In this document: positions 7,014 through 9,246 of the stretch, in pieces | Layout: each line of letters starts with the position of its first letter | How positions within the stretch are numbered: the first letter of the stretch is position 1 | Origin: Candidatus Sumerlaeota bacterium | Lineage (GTDB): Bacteria > Sumerlaeota > T1SED10-198M | NCBI GenBank assembly: GCA_003554345.1 | Contig: PWGE01000417.1 | Span: 1-9,246, forward strand | Direction of reading: 5' to 3' | DNA length: 9,246 nt | Notes under the pieces: model-generated | What the model was told of the DNA's origin: nothing | Seen by the model: the letters and a program-made list of their open reading frames with translations, nothing else | Databases searched by the model: none | Program-made: the position numbers and the translations under genes

Positions 7014-8072
7014 AAGAATATCTCCTTCATATGCGACTACAGCCTGTCCGGGAGTAATCGCTTTTTGGGGCTCGTGAAACACTACCTTTACCTTTTCTTT
7101 ACCAAGGGGAATAATAGTAGCAGGAGCACCGCTATGTCGATACCTTATCTTGACAGTTCCTTCCAGAGAGGTGCGGGGGCAGGGTATGGAAACCCAGTTA
7201 AAAGTATGGGCAATGAGCTGCGTTTGAAAGAGCTCTTCTTTTTTGCCCGCTATGATTCGATTCTTTTTTTTGTCAATGGTTAATACGTAAAGAGGTTGAG
7301 GAGCGGGAATCCCCAGTCCCTTACGCTGTCCGATTGTGTAATGATGAATACCCTTATGTTTGCCTAATACCTTTCCTTTTGTGTCAACTATATCGCCGGG
7401 AGGCATGTCCGGAATAAGTTCACGGTAATCACCCCCGTAAAAATCCTGGCTTTCTTCCTTATCATAAACAGAGAGTCCTAATTTTCGGGCTATTGTACGT
7501 ACTTCTTCTTTTGATTTGGTGCCAAGGGGAAAAAGGACTTTTTTCAGTTGTTCCTGTTTCAGAAAGGATAAGAAATAACTCTGGTCTTTTTCAGGATTGA
7601 CGGACTTCAGGAGTTGATAACGTTGCAGTTTTTCATCATATTGTACCCGGGCATAGTGACCGGTGGCAAAATGATCAAAGTTTATACCGGCTTTTGAGGC
7701 TTTTTCCAGCAGAAGCTGGAACTTGACACGATGATTGCATATAACACAAGGATTGGGCGTGCGCCCGTCCTGGTATTCTTTCTTAAAGTAGTCTACAACA
7801 AACTGCTGATACTCCCGGGAAAGGTCTATAATATAAAAGGGAATATTCAGCTGTTGGCAAACTTTCTGAATGTCTTCGATATCCTTGTGTTCATCGCTGC
7901 CATAACAGGCAGAACTGTGGAGAGCCTCTTTGTTTTCTCCCTGCCATACTTTCATGGTAAGTCCACATACTTCATAACCTGATTGTTTCAGGATAGAAGC
8001 TGTGACGGAGGAATCAACGCCTCCACTTAATCCCACAGCCACTTTTTTGACAGGTGAAGAGTTTATATTCAT
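6981..8072 (-). CDS. mnmA: tRNA-specific 2-thiouridylase MnmA (PCxxC type)
   Basis: MnmA adenylates and thiolates U34 of tRNAs for Lys, Glu and Gln, giving s2U34. The 363-residue protein has the PP-loop SGGVDSS at 16-22, GRTPNPCVICN at 103-113, ATGHYAR at 136-142, KDQSYFL at 162-168, HHYTIGQRKGLGI at 243-255, and a C-terminal beta-barrel domain from about 300. Cys112 aligns with E. coli Cys102 and Cys109 with E. coli Asp99. The second catalytic cysteine (E. coli Cys199), normally in an ESQ-x-x-CF context, is not present: the sequence reads EESQDFYGGDY at 206-216. Other cysteines are 36, 56, 72 and 298. The ATG at 8072 has GAGGT 9 nt upstream. The 3' end overlaps convergent folP by 33 bp. Confidence 0.95.
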   Translation of the reverse strand: MNINSSPVKKVAVGLSGGVDSSVTASILKQSGYEVCGLTMKVWQGENKEALHSSACYGSDEHKDIEDIQKVCQQLNIPFYIIDLSREYQQFVVDYFKKEYQDGRTPNPCVICNHRVKFQLLLEKASKAGINFDHFATGHYARVQYDEKLQRYQLLKSVNPEKDQSYFLSFLKQEQLKKVLFPLGTKSKEEVRTIARKLGLSVYDKEESQDFYGGDYRELIPDMPPGDIVDTKGKVLGKHKGIHHYTIGQRKGLGIPAPQPLYVLTIDKKKNRIIAGKKEELFQTQLIAHTFNWVSIPCPRTSLEGTVKIRYRHSGAPATIIPLGKEKVKVVFHEPQKAITPGQAVVAYEGDILLGGGLISRSF

Positions 8073-8094
8073 ATTCTTTTTACCTCACAGCAGG

Positions 8095-8122
8095 TTTTTA
8101 AGAGATGATTATTACTTGTCAG
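8095..8122 (-). promoter_or_regulatory. Possible mnmA promoter
   Basis: On the minus strand CTGACA (8122-8117) and TAAAAA (8100-8095) are separated by 16 nt. The predicted start near 8088 would leave a short leader containing the GAGGT site at 8086-8082. The -35 matches consensus at five of six positions, the -10 at only four, so this is tentative. Confidence 0.35.
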
Positions 8123-8495
8123 GAACTGATACTGGTTAAAAAACTATGGCGGAATGGCATGTTTCCGTGAAAAGCGGTATTTTTATCCTTTATCAACAGG
8201 TGTTATATTGCTGAGCCATATAGAGCATGTTATTTTTTATATTATGAAGGGAAATAGCTTATACTTTAGTTATTGTATCAGGAAAAACTCTGAATGCATC
8301 TCTTACTTTAAAAAAACAGACGAGAGTTACAGAAAACAGGAAGATATGCGAAGAATCAAACAATAAAAGCTCAGTCTCCCGGGAAAGGTGTTGCGCTTAT
8401 AACTGTATAAGTTATACCCGGATCAACGTTATCATCTGGAAAAGAAGCAAACATGTGTTAAAATCGCCCCTATAAAATGTTTCTAAGATGATAAA
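8123..8495. other. Intergenic stretch with no convincing gene
   Basis: I see no tRNA, riboswitch, terminator or recognisable coding sequence here. A 70-codon plus-strand frame (8154-8366) has a GGCGGA directly against its ATG and no family resemblance. A TATAAA at 8471-8476 lies upstream of the next frame but lacks a -35 box at normal spacing; TTGCGC (8391-8396) with TATACC (8413-8418) is another weak rightward promoter candidate. The region probably holds the divergent promoters for mnmA and the right-hand genes. Confidence 0.5.
8405..8417. repeat. Short palindrome, possible operator
   Basis: GTATAA and TTATAC flank a single central G, giving a perfect 6-bp inverted repeat. It overlaps the weak -10 candidate at 8413-8418 and lies about 80 bp before the 52-codon frame. 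The position would suit a regulator of the right-hand genes, but the sequence is AT-rich and could arise by chance. Confidence 0.25.
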
Positions 8496-8654
8496 ATGAG
8501 TATTTTGTGTCTGCAAAAATCCTTTTTTTACCTTTTCTGTGAAGGATTCATTGCCCTTTTTCTGAGAGGCCATGAACTTGTACGACGGGTCTTTTCATAC
8601 TTTATTCTTAGCCGGGACTTATCCCAAAACATGATGCGGGCAGGGTACAAATAA
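8496..8654 (+). CDS. Hypothetical 52-residue protein, or remnant of a longer gene
   Basis: The frame begins with ATG, preceded by an in-frame TAA at 8484, and ends with TAA immediately before the TTG of the radical SAM gene in the same frame. The product starts MSILCLQKSFFY, then has FIALFLRGHELV at about 18-29 and ends NMMRAGYK. The beta-strand-like start followed by a helix and RGHELV recalls the first Rossmann unit of many glycosyltransferases, so it could be a truncated N-terminus; that is only a resemblance. The ribosome site is weak (AAGATGATAAA). It may be a small gene, a decayed fragment, or a leader frame coupled to the next gene. Confidence 0.3.
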   Translation: MSILCLQKSFFYLFCEGFIALFLRGHELVRRVFSYFILSRDLSQNMMRAGYK

Positions 8655-9246
8655 TTGTCTTCTCGAAATCCTCGCTTCTTATTTTTGAACGTCTATGATG
8701 TTTTTGCCCTGGGACCGAGATATATGGCATCTTTGTTACGAGAGAAGGGCTATGATGTTCATTTCCTGAATTTTAAATTGATGCTGGCCCGGCCCACTTC
8801 CCTCAAAGAATATCCTGCCATGAAAAAGAAACTTCGCGAACAATATGGCTATTTTATAGTGCAGAATTTTATGAGAAAGAAATACTTTCTGCCTTCTGAT
8901 AATGCCTATACTGAAAAAGAAGTAAAACTGTGTACAGAACATGTGAAAAATATAAACCCTGATTTTATCTGTATGAGTGTGCAATCAGCCAATCTTCATA
9001 TTTGCCGTTTTTTAACCACCACCATTAAAGAAATATTTCCTGAAGTACAAGTAGTATGGGGTGGTATAGTTCCTACTTATCAGCCAGAAGAATCATTGGG
9101 ATATGCTGATATTGCCTGTAGAGGGGAGGGGGAATATCCTTTGTTAGAACTCGCTACTGCCCCCACCAGAACAGATATTAAAAATCTGTGGTTCAGAACT
9201 TCCCGGGACAGGATTGTGAGGAATGCAGTTCGTCCTCAGATCGAAA
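8655..9246 (+). CDS. B12-binding-domain radical SAM protein (partial, 5' part only)
   Basis: The visible 197 codons look like the N-terminal cobalamin-binding domain of the BchE-like radical SAM superfamily. They show a first strand (PRFLFLNVYDVF, 6-17), RYMASLLREKGYDVHFL at 22-38, and NPDFICMSVQ at 101-110. Then come VVWGGIVPTYQPEESL at 133-148 and CRGEGEYPLLEL at 155-166, the most telling match. There is no DxHxxG motif, as is usual in this superfamily. The radical SAM CX3CX2C motif would lie past the window's edge. The TTG at 8655 is the first start after an in-frame TAA and has AGGG 9 nt upstream; the first ATG (about codon 24) would remove the first strand. Substrate unknown: members methylate or rearrange lipids, cofactors, antibiotics or other targets. 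Confidence 0.8.
   Translation, partial: MSSRNPRFLFLNVYDVFALGPRYMASLLREKGYDVHFLNFKLMLARPTSLKEYPAMKKKLREQYGYFIVQNFMRKKYFLPSDNAYTEKEVKLCTEHVKNINPDFICMSVQSANLHICRFLTTTIKEIFPEVQVVWGGIVPTYQPEESLGYADIACRGEGEYPLLELATAPTRTDIKNLWFRTSRDRIVRNAVRPQIE

Noticed and set aside
8154-8366. 70-codon plus-strand open frame in the intergenic region
   Set aside because: No recognisable family, purine motif placed directly against the ATG, and ordinary intergenic composition. It may be chance.
8736-8984. 82-codon minus-strand open frame
   Set aside because: It is antisense to the well-supported radical SAM gene and shows no protein family features.

Overview
The window is chromosomal DNA from a bacterium of moderate to low GC content. 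It carries mostly housekeeping genes, tightly packed, often overlapping, and with several non-ATG starts (GTG for queC, TTG for ftsH and for the last gene). A one-domain QueF, an AAA+ FtsH with two membrane segments and a PCxxC-type MnmA fit many bacterial phyla. No rRNA, tRNA or lineage marker is present, so I do not name a phylum.

Left part (1-3817, minus strand): five genes read leftwards. Two sugar-type ABC importer permeases come first (2705-3817 MalF-like, 1708-2715 MalG-like, overlapping by 11 nt). After a 54-nt gap come queE (1030-1653), queC (338-1027) and queF (1-345, cut by the window edge). The three que genes are 2 nt apart or overlap by 8 nt. They cover the last three steps from 6-carboxytetrahydropterin to preQ1, the precursor of queuosine at tRNA wobble position 34. 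queD, a substrate-binding protein and a transporter ATPase are absent. Both permeases appear to carry extra segments compared with ordinary members of their family.

Divergent control region (3818-4089): a leftward promoter with a consensus TATAAT box precedes the permeases. A hairpin with a T-tract pointing the same way lies just upstream of that promoter. A rightward TTGATA-16-TACAAT promoter precedes ftsH; it overlaps the longest possible ftsH reading frame and argues for the TTG start at 4090.

Middle part (4090-7013, plus strand): ftsH (membrane AAA+ zinc protease) and folP (dihydropteroate synthase) are 8 nt apart, the same order as in the E. coli ftsH-folP-glmM cluster. folP overlaps the convergent mnmA (6981-8072, minus strand) by 33 bp. 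MnmA is the tRNA 2-thiouridylase, so wobble-base modification appears twice in the window. This MnmA has two cysteines in NPCVIC but lacks the usual second catalytic cysteine in the ESQ region.

Right part (8073-9246): about 0.4 kb with no convincing gene, then a doubtful 52-codon frame (8496-8654), then the first 197 codons of a probable B12-binding radical SAM protein that runs off the right edge.

I see no transposon, CRISPR array, tRNA or phage feature, and no clear new multi-gene system. The points most worth following are the MnmA active site, the enlarged permeases next to queuosine genes, and the 52-codon frame abutting the radical SAM gene.
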